Below, one piece after another: positions 10,257 through 23,405 of a stretch of 64,000 nt of DNA. The stretch is from positions 28,247,525-28,311,524 of the forward strand of contig NC_058159.1 in the NCBI RefSeq assembly GCF_020080835.1. The letters are read 5' to 3'. The notes under the pieces are model-generated. The model searched no databases. It was not told where the DNA came from and saw only the letters and a program-made list of their open reading frames with translations. Position numbers and translations under genes: made by a program. Numbering within the stretch: the first letter of the stretch is position 1; each line of letters begins with the position of its first letter. The DNA comes from Cotesia glomerata. Taxonomy: Eukaryota; Arthropoda; Insecta; Hymenoptera; Braconidae.

Positions 10257-11897
10257 GTAAATAAAAAAATAATACCTATAAAAATAAAATTAATTTTCTT
10301 GCCAAAAAAAAAAAATTGATAACACAGTGTCGGCGGTTTTCTTCACGTTAATAAATATCGTACTTAAAATGCTATATAAACGAATATATATCAATGTCCC
10401 GAAGACTCTGTTGTGCTTTAAATGCAAATAACTGCGGGCTTTCTCTTTTATTCTTCCATGTTTTATCTCTTTACTTTCTTTTATACTCGACAGTGGGTGC
10501 AAAATTGCATTATCTTCACCCCGGGTAAAAAAATAACTTTACTGAATAAAGTTTAAATGCATATTATGAAAATTAGTTTAGAAAAAATGACCATAAATTT
10601 ATACTTCAAAACTTTAATGCTTATTTTTATTAAATAAGGACTGACAATCAACAAAAAACAGCGAACTTTTTATTATAAATTATAACAAACAGAAAAAACA
10701 ATGAGGACTTTATTATCTATCTGTGCTATGCTTTAAATTTTGAGTGAATTTAAATTCGCATTCACGTCGAGAATTTACGAACAAATTTATGGTCATCGAA
10801 TGTGCCTGGGAGTGTGTCAATCGCATAAATTCTCCCTGACACTCGTCAGCAATTAGGGATTGTCGGAAATCACGAATTACTGATTATTCTTGTATCCGGG
10901 GCTTGACGACAGGCTGCCGAGTACAAAGCTAATAATTGATTGGAATTTGATACTTTATTTATTGCTGACACACAGTATTGTTATCTAATGTTTTTTTTTT
11001 AAATATTAAACAGACAAATAATTATAATTATTTATAAATAATTATTTAAGCCGAAAATTTTTCTAAAAATTAACTTGCAATTTAATGTCACGTTAAAAAT
11101 AAAATTGAAGTTTTAAATCCTGGATAAAAACTATTACCATTTTTAAAGATTATTTCTTTTAATAATTTTATTTTGTCTTCTATTTTTAGGTCATACGTGT
11201 CCTACACCGAAAGTACAACCGCTAATTTTACAGCTTAAAACAAGCACCTCCTAAAGCGACCGTAAATAATTAGAAAGAAAAAATTTTCTATTATTTGTGT
11301 GAAATAATCTTGAATTAAATTACGCTAGAGATAAATTTATTAAATCTCTGCTGTTAGGTATATATATTCGTCGTCGTCGTGTTATACGAATATGATAATG
11401 ATAAGTAACATGTGTAATTAAAGCGCATTTAAATTTATGCCATAAACAGATCTACATAAATTACAACTTTGAGAGTAAAAATTTTTAATGAAACAATATT
11501 CACCCTATTAATGGAGGGCTTAACGTTAAGAACCTTAAACAATTCAGATTCATTTCTAAATGATAACTAATTCATGAGAACAAGAACCATTGTGATAATC
11601 TTTAAAACGTCTGCATGGAAACTCTTAACTGGGTGCAAAATGCCCGTTTCGCTTGTTGAAACAAGACAATTAGCAAAATTAAGATGCTTCGAGGCATTTC
11701 AAAACTATCATTTCTGTCCGCAAGAGTTTTTGACTTGATAAAAACGTTTTTATTTTAAGTTTAAGGATAGTAACTGTGATCGCTGGAAAAATAAGTGATT
11801 TACGAAAATTTCTTTGACCGGCAAAATAAAGGCAGGTCAGGATTGTTTTTTATTTATTTTATTGAGTGTATATCATAATACAATATTTGAAGTAATA
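9217..11897. other. intergenic sequence with simple repeats
   Basis: Holds a possible eroded 3' tail of a non-LTR element near 9715-9810 (ATGCCAAAGCTCAGG, compare 14960) and a long AAAT/AATA microsatellite at about 10131-10265. Slightly GC-richer patches occur at 10300-10520 and 10740-10930. No exon with convincing splice signals or homology is seen. Confidence 0.45.
10131..10265. repeat. AAAT-type microsatellite
   Basis: Imperfect tandem AATA units over about 135 bases. Confidence 0.9.
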
Positions 11898-12476
11898 ATC
11901 TATATTATTAAAAGACTAAGCGAAATTTTGTGGCCAGTGTATTTATATGATAAAATGGGTTTTTATGGTTAAATTTGGTATCGTTGCAAAGGTCTTGACC
12001 TGGAGTTGTGCCTTTTCAAGGTTTCATATCATTTTCACCAATAGTTAATTTATGATGATAAGTATTTAGGCTGCATTCGAAAATTCTCTATCTCTAGATA
12101 CATAATTAAGAAATGACCTTGTATCTCGTGAACTATTGACATTTTTAAAGATAAGCTCATCCCGATGTTACACTTATCAAGACCTTTCATTTGAGTACCC
12201 AAATCAATTTTTCGTATATTTATATGTATTATATACATATGTATATATGAAAAATATAAGAAAATGCATGTGGGTACTCAAATGAAAGCTCTTGATGAGT
12301 GTAACATCGGAATGAGCTTGTATCTTTAAAAATGTCAATATTTAAGAAAATACAATGTAATTTAACATAATTAAGAAATGACCTTGTATCTTGAGAACTA
12401 TTGACATTTTTAAAGATATAAGCTCATCCCGATGTTACATTCATCGAGACCTTTCATATATTTATGTATATTATAT
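11898..12476. repeat. palindromic repeat family W, cluster 1
   Basis: Starts ATCTATATTATTAA, followed by the family segment TTTTGTGGCCAGTGTATTT. It then has two long palindromic units in which AAGCTCATCCCGATGTTACA...TTTGAGTAC is mirrored around a TA-rich centre. It is cut off at 12476 by another repeat. ORFs across it are products of the palindrome. Confidence 0.75.
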
Positions 12477-13056
12477 ACTAGCTATTACTCGCCCGCTCCG
12501 CTGGGCGCTTTATAGAATTGCATTTTTAGATCTAGACTTGAAATTTAATTAGAGTATTGTTTTGACTTGCACAGATTCCAAATTCTATCAAATTGGCATG
12601 CACCTTTTATCCATGTAATTATTCTAGCTAATATTCATTGTAACTTTCAATGTGCAATCATTATAACATTCCCGTGTCTTTCTTACAAAAATCAATAATA
12701 ATTGATATGAAAAAAAAATTTGTAATGAGCATTAAAAGTTTCAATTAAAGAAATTGCAGGTCTCATAAGTGAAGAAATCTGCCTAGTATATAAACATAAT
12801 CAATAGAATTAAAAAATTTATTTTAAACAAATGACAATCGAATACAATAAATTTAGTTGCAATAAAAATTCATTATTTTTAAGTCAAAAAAATACAGGTA
12901 CCGGATAAGTAATCACTAACATATCATATACTAAAATTTTCTCCGAAACACGCTGCATCTTATGGTATTAGAATTATTCCGATCGATTCAGTAGTTTTCG
13001 CAGTATAACCGAACAAAAAAACCGGCTATCCATTTATCAGTATAGATTCTACACCA
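12477..13056. mobile_element. retroposon-like repeat with ACTAGCTATTACTCGCCCGC start
   Basis: Begins in the TA-rich centre of a family W palindrome with ACTAGCTATTACTCGCCCGC. It ends with a CGATTCAGTAGTTTTCG / AACCGGCTATCC segment and ATCAGTATAGAT. Similar start and end motifs are widespread in insect interspersed repeats of RTE/SINE type; that assignment is inference. A related start is found at 39905. Confidence 0.5.
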
Positions 13057-14930
13057 TACAATATTTACAGTAATATTTATTAGAAAATATTGATAGAATT
13101 TTAAAGATATAGGCGTTACAGTAAAGCCTGCGAAAAAATTCCCTCTCTATCGTTGCTTCGAAAAAATTTTCAATCATTCGCTTTTTTGTAAAAGTTCAAA
13201 ATAAAAAAAAATTGATTTGAATAAAGTTTCTCCCAAAAAAATATTTATTAAATATTAGAAAATAAATGCTTGGAATTAATAAATTTTTTTTCAAATAAAT
13301 TAATTAATTAGTTTTTTAAATGTTAAATTTTTCAACATAATAACTTCAAATAGTAAAATTTGTCAAGAATATACATCCTTTACAAAAAATACGTAATAGT
13401 TATTGCGGAAGCAAAGTAACAAGCTAATGAAGTTATTTAGAGTAGTTGTGTTACGGAAGTAATGTCATTCAGTCGAGTTATTACTCTGCGTGTAATTAGA
13501 GTATACTCGTGATTGGCTGCAGGAATCTATTTACCGAAAGGATACCTTATGGTAGAGTTATCATCTTGATGACTCTGTTTGCGACATAAATTAAATTTAC
13601 CGAATACAACTCAAACATCACTTTCAATTGCACCAAAAATCCCGTTAATTAATGACCGATTTATTATAATGTGTTACGTCATTTTCACATTTATTATTAA
13701 CTATTTCACTAATTATTAATTATACAACTCATTTGTCGATGTTTTCGCGAAACCGATTTCCAGGCATTACAAACTGCGCAAAACATTAATTAAACTCCAT
13801 TAATAACAAATTTCGAGGATAAATATGCATGATCAATAGAGATACCTGATTACCTTTTGTATTATTAATTATTTTACAAACCTACCATCATTGTTTCTTT
13901 TTAATCTGTTATGTATCTTCCTCATAGGATTTCAATTAAATTATAATTTTGTTAGCTTTATTGAAAATTTTCATTATTTTCCAAGTATAGAATAAGGGTG
14001 ATTTATTTTATGATGTTATTTTACTCGTATATTCGGTTTAATTACTCCAATAGCTACATATATCTTTTACGGTTTAATTTTTTAATATTCATATATAATT
14101 ATTTTTTCAATGAATATATTTATCAATTATTAACATATTTTTTTTTTTAATTCATTTTTATGAAAATTGATTTTTTTAAAAATAATTTTGTGACCAAAAT
14201 TAGATGGAGTTTTATTTCTACATAATTACCAAAGTATTTATGTAAATTGTTGAGAAAAAAAATATAATTACAGGTGATACATCTCACCTTACAATTATTA
14301 ACAGTATTATCCAGAAAAAAAATTTAAGGATGTTCGAGCGAATCTAATGTAAAAAAATAAATAAATACGCCACTTATCTAATCCCAAAATTTAAAAAAGA
14401 TTCACCGTTTAGTTACTTAGATATTAAATTTTAAAAATCACATATTTTATCTCATACACAGGCTCTTATGGCGGACAAACTTTTTTCGAGACTTTAATTA
14501 TTTTTTTCAATATTAACCTCCCAACTTTAACGGATAAAAAACTATACACAAGAAACTTGGATTATTGCAAAATACAAAAACAATTTAATAATAATACATT
14601 ACCGATATAATTTTTGAAATATTTAAAATCAAATTTTATGTTTGTAACTGGTTTATCGTCAGCCATTTATTCGAATAAAGATTTGACAACATCGCGTCAA
14701 CAGCTGAGAAAAAAGAAAAGGATAGAAATATAGTTACAGAGAGAGAAATGTTTAACTCACACACTCATCCACGTCTCAGTTATGGGTATAATCAAGCGCG
14801 CTATTGCCAAATCTGTTTATTTATTCCGGCAAGTAATAAATACGAAAGTCATTTTATTACTTTACTTTACTAAATAAGTAAAAATCATGAATTATTAAAT
14901 TATTTAAATTATTTTAAATTAAAATAAAGA
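13057..14930. other. AT-rich intergenic sequence, no gene seen
   Basis: No open frame of note, no inverted ends and no tandem array recognised. A stretch near 13380-13860 is less AT-biased but carries no visible gene. Confidence 0.45.
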
Positions 14931-14935
14931 ATTTT

Positions 14936-15800
14936 GAATTGAATTGAATTGAATTTATTGATTTATGCCAAAGCTTTCACTGGCCAGATGGCAAAAGAAA
15001 AATATACATTTTGTGAATACAATACATTTTTAAATTTTTAATTTAGATATAATAATTAGAACTTATATATAATTATACATAATAAAATATTAGCAAAGGT
15101 AATATTGCTTATATGCTAATTTTGAAGAAACTGTTTAAGTGAAAATTAGAACTAATAGATTACAATATTTATGATTATGATTTTAAAGATTTTAGTTTTA
15201 ACAATTTTAGTGATTTAATAAATTTTACTGATTTTAATAATTTTAGAGATTTAACTGAAAATTTACTTTGGATTCAGATGTCTAGATTAAAAAGGTAATC
15301 ATAAATCTTATTTTTAAAAATTTCTATACTGGGAGCATTTATCATATCGATTGGTAAATCTTCCCAAAGACGAATGCAAGTAATTACAAATGATAACTCA
15401 TAAATAGCTGTGGTAAATTTAGGTAACTTGAAATTTACATAATTCTTTTTTGCTGCAAGTCTTACAGAATGTCTAGTATCAATATCTTCAATAAATAGTT
15501 CTCGTAAGTAGCTAGGTTTACCTATATTCAACAATTTATAAAAATAACATGCTAGGTAGTACATTCGGCGGCTTTTTACTGATAGCAATCCAAGCTCTCG
15601 TCTATATGGTGTAATATGTTCATCCTTTTTCAAATTATAAATAAAACGAATCGCTGTATTTAATGAACGTTGTAATTTGCAATTCTCATCAGCAGTACAA
15701 CTAGTTAATACTATAGAACAATAGTCAATAAGTGGTAATATAGTTGCTGAGACTAATAACCTCCTAATGTCTTTAGTATAGATGTTTTTTCTTATTTTTA
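14936..15800 (-). mobile_element. 5'-truncated non-LTR retrotransposon (LINE)
   Basis: The minus strand holds the last part of a reverse-transcriptase ORF, a 3' untranslated region of about 300 bases, and a tail of TTCAA repeats (14936-14955). The tail and the 5' truncation are typical of target-primed insertion. The upstream part of the ORF is absent. Confidence 0.75.
15274..15800 (-). pseudogene. reverse transcriptase C-terminal fragment
   Basis: Open from about 15800 down to the stop at 15274, around 175 codons. It carries ILPLIDYCSIV, a KLQRSLNTAIRFIYNL segment, HITPYRRELGLL, and further on LWEDLP. This order (IDYC, LQ..LN..IR, H..PYR..L, LW..LP) is typical of the region after the reverse-transcriptase domain in jockey/CR1-type non-LTR elements. 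The catalytic domain is missing, so it is a dead fragment. There is no frameshift in the part present, suggesting it is not very old. Confidence 0.75.
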
Positions 15801-16561
15801 AATATTTGACGAATATTGGGAAAACTAAAATTAAAAAAAAATTTTAACACTATTTTTTGACTCATTAGTTACGCTCGACTTCCTTCAGGATTTTTTCTTG
15901 GTTTGAGTAAATTTTACTTGATTAAAGAATTTTCCGTCTTGATTCAAGTTAATTTTTTTTTTTCAGTGCCCATAAATAGTAAGAGATATGTGTGTTTATC
16001 ATGTATATGTAGGTAATGTGTCGACGACAATCCAACAGCATGGAAACCTTTCGCAAAACTCTTGTAATCTCATCTGTCGTATCGCGTCATGGCTGGTTGG
16101 CTCTCCAGTAAGGCTGAACAGTGAATCTGGTTGTTGTAATACTACTAAAAGAGATGGAGTGTCAGGATCCAGGGAGTGAGATGGAAACCAATAAAAAGCT
16201 CTAGTGTGGCTATTTCGACGCTTCCGTTCTACTACTGTGATATCGAGCTACTTTATTTTCACGAGTTGTTCTATTCCACTCTCTACCACTCTCCACTCTA
16301 CTATCCTCTTTCCGAGCTACCATATGTGGTTTACTCTCCACGTTGGAAAGCAATAACTAAACTAATCGTATGCTAAAAATTTTTTTTCATTTACCGGTAT
16401 CACTTTTTTTATTCAATCGCTTTACTTTTACTTTTATTTGTTTTTGTGGAAATTGTTTCAATAACAATGCATTATTTTATTTTATTTTATTTTTTTTTTT
16501 AAATAGAAGCAATAGAAGTAATCACGTTTTGATTCACTGTACTGACCATACCAGATTCACT
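15801..16561. other. intergenic sequence, no gene recognised
   Basis: Includes a Tc-poor inverted-repeat remnant around 15870-15966 (TTGATTCAAGTTAATT end) and a more GC-balanced stretch at about 15985-16370. Short open frames there match no family I know and lack supporting splice signals. Confidence 0.4.
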
Positions 16562-17687
16562 ACACGGAGAGAAAAATATGGAAATCATTCCTATAATTTT
16601 AATGAAATGTTTTCCTACACCATTTTAGGAGCGATTACTTTAATTATGGTAATTGTACCCATAATTTTTGGGAAATGTTACTATAATTATGGGAATGGTT
16701 CCTATAATTATAGGAACAATACCTATAATTATAACTGTAATATCGGCATGATTCCTATAATATATAGGAATGGTTCCCATAATATATAGGAATAGTTACT
16801 ATAATATTATAGAAACCATTTCTATAATATTATAGGAACCATTCCTATAATATTATGGGAACCATTCCCAAAATATTATAGTGATGATGCCTAATAATGT
16901 TGAGATATTTATCATTACAACTCAAGTTATTTGTGACTTCGATGACCACTTTGAAGCATTTGAAATAATTAGTAATTTCGATAATTTTACTTGCTTCCCA
17001 ATAACATAATTTGAAATATGTAAAATAAGTAATATTGTTCATATAATTGATAAAAGTTACATACCCAAAAGGTGGATTTAATAAATATTCAACTTATGTA
17101 TTGTAAATAAATAATTTGTTTTAAAAATAAAATAAAATTGTAAAAATAAACTATGAATTTCCATATAGGTATACCTTGCTCCTCTAATTGTATAGTGCGA
17201 AAATATCCCTTTTATTAGAGAAACTTTAGAATTGCTACAATATTTTTCAATATTATCTAATACAATTATAACTGAGTTGGAATAAACAATTTAAGAATAA
17301 GTAAACACGTGAATAAAAATTATGAAAAAGAAATTTTTTCACTCTAGTGAAAGATCAATTTTTATTTACAAAAAAAAATATGTTACCAAAAAAATATATA
17401 ATAATTACTTTATATTTTTGATGTGATTGCTCCATTATTATGAACATAAAAATTTTTCTATTATTATGTGCGTTATTCCCATAATATCATAGAAACCATT
17501 CCTATAATATTATAGGAATCATTCCCATAATATATTGAAGCTATTCCATTATTGTATAGAAATGTTTCCAATAAATTATGGGTATGATTCCCATAATGAG
17601 CATATGATTGATACCTATAATGATCATTTTATTATAGGAATCATTCCCATAATTTTTGGAAAGGTTCCTATAAATTTCTCTCCGTGT
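16562..17687. mobile_element. inverted-repeat element family G, copy 1 (1126 bp)
   Basis: Ends ACACGGAGAGAAAAATATGG and the complement (TTTCTCTCCGTGT). Both arms are built from many CCTATAATATTATAGGAA-type palindromes; the centre of about 500 bases is shared with the second copy at 29065-30103, which lies in the opposite orientation. No coding region. Confidence 0.85.
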
Positions 17688-17902
17688 AACTATATTTTCT
17701 TAAAAATGGAAGTCCCATTTTTGCGGTTTTGGATTCCCTGAAATTTTAAAAATCATCATAAAACTTTTTGTCCTCAAATGTCGATTTATATTCGAAGGAT
17801 TTAGCTTGTTAGTTTTGTCGATTTATTTTTTGAAATTTGGAAAAATCAATCGGTAATATTTAAAAATTGTTCCTTAATTTGTTATTAAACATCGATCAGT
17901 AT

Positions 17903-19045
17903 ACACAGTAAAAAAATTTTCGTAAAATTTAACATAAAATTTTGTGTAGATGTTTTTTTTACATAAAATTTATGTTAATTCTACACAAACGGTTTGTATT
18001 GATCAATCCATCCATTTTTTAACACACTCAAGTGTTAATTCAAAGTAAAACTACACTTTTTTAATGTTACTGGCCAACCAACACAAAATTTATGTTAAAG
18101 AATTCTTCATATATAGTCACGTATGCCACACAAGATAGACATGTAAATGTGATAGCCTCAACGTCATTTTAATTTGGTGAATTTTGATTTGTGTCATTAC
18201 GTAAAATACTTAAATGCAGCTAATAAATATACAATTGTAGTGTGTAGCAATTAAAAACTAAGTAAATAAAGGGTAATTTATATTAAAACATCCGATAACA
18301 GAATTGTAACCTTAAAATTCATTACAAGGTTAATGTCCTTTCTAGTGTGAATCTAGAAGACAGAATAAATTTTAAATTATGAGGAAATAAATAAAATAAG
18401 AAAAATTATAAATTTTATGATTACGAATCTAGCAGACATGTTGATTTTTTTTTGACAAATTATTTACAAGTTAAAAAATACTTAAAAAAAATTACACGAA
18501 TAATTCTTCAAATTTTCTACAAGTGAAATTTTTTTTTTTTAATTTTTTGTAATAATTTTTTCATTATTAAAAATTGTAAAATTTTCAGATGTCGGCTAAC
18601 TTAATTTTCATTTATTTTTTTGAATTAGACAAAAAAATAAATAATTGAAATTAATAAATTATTAGAAAATAAACTTACAGTTTTTTTAATTTTCTACATG
18701 TGCATTTTTCCTTTAATTTATTATTTTCAATTGCTCATGTATTTTTTTTAATCACAAAATATATATATATATTTAAATTATTAGTAAAACTCACATATTT
18801 GACAGCTGATCTGAGTAACACAAAGAAAAAGTTACAATCAACACTTTATTTGTGTTATGGATAACATTTAAGTGTGTAGAAATCCGAGAATCAGCCAATG
18901 AAAGTTTTAACATATTTTTGTGTTACTTTTAACACAGAATTATGTTGATTTCATCAATACAAACAGTATGTGTAGAATTAACATAAATTTTGTGTAAAAA
19001 AATCATCTACACAAAATTTTATTTTCATTATCAAAATTTTATTAT
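17903..19045. mobile_element. long inverted-repeat element with AACATAAA arms
   Basis: The left arm has repeated TTTTGTGTAGATG, AACATAAATT and CTACACAAAC motifs mirrored by the right arm (GTGTAGAATTAACATAAATT, then CATCTACACAAAATT). It carries no open frame. Exact ends are approximate. Confidence 0.65.
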
Positions 19046-19935
19046 CATCAATCGAAGATAATACACTCTTGATTGGAGATGTAGAATTTTTCTATGCTAA
19101 AAAACTAAATTTGAAGACGAGAAATTTTTGAATTAAGATATTTAGTTTTTTTTTAAACTAATTTTCTTGGATCAAGAATATTTCTCTAAAATCAAAAAGT
19201 TATTTTTGATTTTTCAAAGTATCGCCTACAGTACACATAAAATAGTTTAGAATATCTAGCATAGTCATAAACGTTAAATCATTTTTTTACATTAACAATG
19301 CAATAAGCGAAGAGTCTGAATCAAGTGAAGTAGAGTTCCGGCAGTATACAATGTGAAAAGTAATGAGAGGAAGAATTTTTAAAAAATAAATGTGAGAGAC
19401 AAAAAACAGTGAGTCGGTAGAAAAGTCAATTGCTATGGATAACGTATGCCGTAGTGTAGGATCGGATTAAAAATGAGTGAAAATAGTTAAAGTGAGGGTC
19501 GAGTGCCGGAAGAAGGGCTTTAGTAGGTGAAAGGCTACAAAATATTTTAGAGAATGTAATGAGAGAGAGGAACGATGAACGAAGGAGAGAAGAATGAAGA
19601 ATGAAGAGTTGAGTCTAAAACAAAAAGATAAAAGAAATGGTCATAATCACTTTGAATGGTTCTTGCCAACATTTTCCCGTACTTGCATTGCTGGAATTCT
19701 CCCCGAGCACTTCTTTCTCAATTGCTCTTTATCTTTACATGCGCTGCGCTAAATATAAAGGCTTATCTTCATCAACAACATGCTATTTTCTTAAAAAACA
19801 ACTACTAGTTTTTGATCTTTTGTTCAAAGTAATTAACGTTATATTTTATTCCTTACTTCGTCACGGAAAAAAGTTCTAAAAAAATACGTCAAGTTTACAT
19901 TTTTAGAAATGTAATTATTACATTATAAAAATTGC
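19046..19935. other. intergenic sequence, no gene recognised
   Basis: Less AT-biased at 19310-19640, where purine-rich AGAG/GAATGAAG runs occur. An 80-codon open frame at 19637-19879 has no recognisable motif. Confidence 0.4.
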
Positions 19936-20568
19936 ACAAAAAAAAAGTAAACTGTAATAAATAATAGTCGATTTATAATAAGTAATAATCAACTGGAAAA
20001 AATTATCATTTCAAACAGTAAAATCGTGGTTTTAATAATCACTTTATGATATTTATCATTTAAATGCTACAATTTATTATTTACATGGAAGAAAATACTA
20101 TTTCAAACAGTAATATTCGCTATCTAAAAGTCCAAAATGTTTAAGTATAATAATTAAGAATTTTGATTTTGATATTTATCATTTCGTACCTAGAAAATGA
20201 TCGCATGATATGTAAAAAATATAAACTACAGTTACTAAATTTCTATACAAGCAATGTCAATATTTACAAAGTATAAATGGTAAATTTCAAACGCAACGCT
20301 AAAAATCAAACTATAATTATTGATTTGCTTGGACTGGTAAAATATATATTTTAAGAGTAGAATTTTTACTGTTTCAAATGATAAATTCTCCGAGTGTGAA
20401 ACCTTCCCCTTCTCCTCCAAGCACAGACTTTATATTGAAACGGCAATTTTTACTGTTTGAAACTGTAATTTTTTAAGATGAGAGAGTCGTTATTTACTAT
20501 AGTGACAGCTACTAATCACATTTTCGATATTAAATTATAAATTGTGGCTTTTACACTTTCTACATTAA
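19936..20568. mobile_element. family A element, copy 3 (interrupted, right end lost)
   Basis: Collinear with the copies at 2251 and 5333 up to the CTACATTAAG position, where a TTAA-flanked element begins. The sequence beyond that element does not convincingly resume the family A right end. Confidence 0.75.
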
Positions 20569-21023
20569 GGAGGTACTGTGGCAAATAAAGGCACCGATAG
20601 GTATGGCTATTGGTTTCTTTCTCACACACTAGTGCTGCCTCTCTTTACAGACTATCGCTCACTTACTTCCACTCTCATAAAATATCGAAAGTCGCTAACT
20701 TCAAACATTTTTTATAAAAAAATGAATACCGCTCATTTATATTATTTTTGATAAAAAATACTTGTTATAACTTCAATTAAATATTCTCAGTTTTTCAAAA
20801 AAATTCTAAGAAAAGTATGGTTGTTATTCGATAAAATGTTCACTCTAACTACAGTCAGAATAGGGAATACATGTTAGATGTACGATTTTTAATTGCTAAC
20901 ATTTCGAAAATTACCACCGCAAGGACTATTAAAATAAATTTATTCGTATAGAGGACACTTAGAAGTACGCGTATTCAAAAATTAAAGAATATTGTATGAA
21001 AAGTGATTTTTTACGGAACCTCC
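20569..21023. mobile_element. TTAA-flanked MITE family I, copy 1 (455 bp)
   Basis: Starts GGAGGTACTGTGGCAAATAA, ends with the complement of GGAGGTTCCGT, and is flanked on both sides by TTAA. The TTAA duplication is the hallmark of piggyBac-type transposition (family knowledge). It sits in a TTAA of family A copy 3. An inverted copy lies at 24418-24873. Confidence 0.8.
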
Positions 21024-21195
21024 TTAAAGTTCATCAAAAATAAAATGCTTAAAAAAAGATTATAAGAAATCAAACAATTAATATTTATGAAAAATTTTTA
21101 CATGAACAATATAAAAAAAATTGCTAGAAATTGTTAGATTTATGTAGACAAACTTTATTAAAAATTTTTGGTTACGGTAGTTCTTTCCCAACCTA

Positions 21196-21496
21196 CACTG
21201 ATAGAAGGATTTATTTGTATTAAATAATATTTGTTAATAGCTAACAAATCATTTATTAGAGACCATTTTTTAATATTAAATAAATATTTCTTAGTATTTA
21301 AAATGATTTATTTAATTCAATAAATCTGATATTCATTTATTAAATATTAATAAATCTTTTTAAATACTAAGAAATAATTGTTAAGGACTAACAAATGGCT
21401 TCTAATAAATGATTTGTTAAATATTAACAAATCTTTTTAACTATAAACTTTAACTATAAACTATAAACTTTTTAACTATAAATCCTTCTATCAGTG
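21196..21496. mobile_element. family C element, copy 2 (301 bp)
   Basis: Perfect terminal repeats CACTGATAGAAGGATT and complement, flanked by TA on both sides. The interior is mirrored AACAAATCATTTATTAGAGACC-like arms with AAATATTTCTTAGTATTT units. Confidence 0.85.
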
Positions 21497-21499
21497 TAT

Positions 21500-22213
21500 A
21501 GTTTATGCTACTGCTGTCTTTTTGATTTGCTAGTGTCGCCTCTTTTACGGGCTATCGCTCACTTACTTCTACGCATGACTTTATTTGTTTACTTTACTAG
21601 TTTATCAATGATTTCTCAAAAACTATATGGTAGGGAATTCCAGAATTTTGTAGGGTAATTATACATGTATTAATCTATGTATTATTAGTTTTTCGTGAAA
21701 TTCTTAAAATTTCTTCAATACAAAAATAATAAAACTTCGTGGTTTCTCTCTCTTTTCCCATACCGCCTGTGTAAAAATGTCACTTTCAATTGCAATTATC
21801 TTCGGTTAGACGTGGTAAATCGTCTCTAAATTTTAACAGCGTGTGTATTATGTATTTATAAATACTTCTATACGGAATTTGGGAGATTTCTTGAATTTTT
21901 GCTTTTTGGGCCCAACTTCCTTAACATAAAATTTTATTTTTCTAAATTTCCATTATTATTATCATAAATTCAATGTAAAATAGAATAATAAAAAAAATAT
22001 TTCATATTATTAATTCTTCAATATTTAATAAAAAAAAAAAAAAAAAACAAGTAACTGAAGCTAAAAAATTACCATTTCTTAAATGAATAACTTTTCTACT
22101 TGCTAAAAATTCAATACAAAAAAATTTCCAAAATAGTATAGAGGACACTTAAAAGTACGCGTATTCAAAAATTGAAGAATATTGTAAGAAAAGTGATTTT
22201 TTCCAGAACCTCC
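21500..22213. mobile_element. divergent TTAA family I copy
   Basis: The left part has CTATCGCTCACTTACTTCTA as in the copy at 20569. The right end (22136-22213) repeats the AGGACACTTA...ACGCGTATTC...AACCTCC terminus followed by TTAA. The middle is rearranged or replaced and the left terminus is missing. Confidence 0.55.
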
Positions 22214-23405
22214 TTAAATTTATACTAATTTATAAAAATTTGATTTTTATTTTTTTTTAACATAAGCTATATAAATATAAATAATAAATTATTCAAATTA
22301 TCAGGAATAAAAATGAGACGTAGTGTGAAAACTAAGTAGCTGAAATCATAAATTATGAACTAATTAAGTAATAAAGTATATGAGAGTAAAATAAAGCTGA
22401 AAGTAATTAAGAGATATAAATTAGTCAAAATAAAATAGAGGAAGGAAATAAAAGGAAAGTGAGCGCAATTATCACGGAGACTTGTGCGAGAATTATTTTT
22501 GAGAGTAGCATTGGAAACAATTAGTTGGTGGTAATCAAGACGGAATTTATCTCAGTATATTTGTATATAGAGCAACACTAGTTCAGGAAAGGCGTACCCT
22601 CTTTTAACTCGTCTTTTATCATCCTATTCTTCATATATTTATATATCTATATTCTATGGAATATATACTACATACAAACGTATTAAGTGGTTTATTTATC
22701 TCTCAGTTATCCTCTCACAGCAGCCCCGGCGCATGATACTTAAACTCTTACTCTCAAGTCGCACACTACAGTCGTTTTATTTTAATTTGTTGGTTGCTCG
22801 GTACCGGAGCCAGCAAGCTCAACATTGAACTGAGCCAACCAAATAGGAGCGACGAAATTTTGCACATTGTAAAACTCACCTCCGATGCTTACTTTCTTCG
22901 TTTTATTCTTGCTTTCTCCACGTTCTGCTTTCTGGCAAGGCATGTAGTGCTTAAAAACGCCGCAAAATGTCCTCATTGGTCTTTAACTCGACGCGTGGAA
23001 TGCTTCTTTGTGACCTGGAGAGAAATTCAATGAGGACGCAAATATGCACAAGTTTCACCACTTTTTAAATTATTTAACTTTTTATTTTATTGTTTAATTT
23101 ACATTAAATTTCAACAAACTCTGCGAACTAGATAAAAATTTAAATATTTGATAATTACATATGTCCGAAAGTTTCTGCCAATTTTTGTTTATTTTAATTT
23201 GTTAAAGTTTTGTAATTGACATTCGAACTTTTATGTCTTGTCTTTTTTTTGTTTTTAAACTAAATAAAATTTAATTTTCTAATGATTCTCTGAGAACAGA
23301 AGTTTTAAATTGATATTTTTATAAGGTTTTTTTTTCAATACTATTCACCGACAAAAAGGTTGATTTGATTATAAAGTTCTGTAAATTTTTATTGAATTAA
23401 TTATA
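22214..23405. other. unassigned sequence with a GC-richer patch
   Basis: About 22500-23040 is clearly less AT-rich than its surroundings and does not match any repeat in this window. Overlapping open frames of 64 and 79 codons on opposite strands (22782-23033) have no recognisable family. It may be a non-coding conserved segment or part of an unrecognised transcript. Confidence 0.35.

Noticed and set aside
11898..12476. Regularly spaced repeats suggestive of a CRISPR array
   Set aside because: The units are palindromic, variable in length and found in an intron-bearing eukaryotic genome.
15988..16376. Overlapping plus-strand open frames
   Set aside because: No recognisable domain, poor composition for coding and no consistent splice signals.
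22782..23033. Opposing 64- and 79-codon frames
   Set aside because: Neither resembles a known family, and the two overlap antisense; kept only as an unassigned GC-richer patch.
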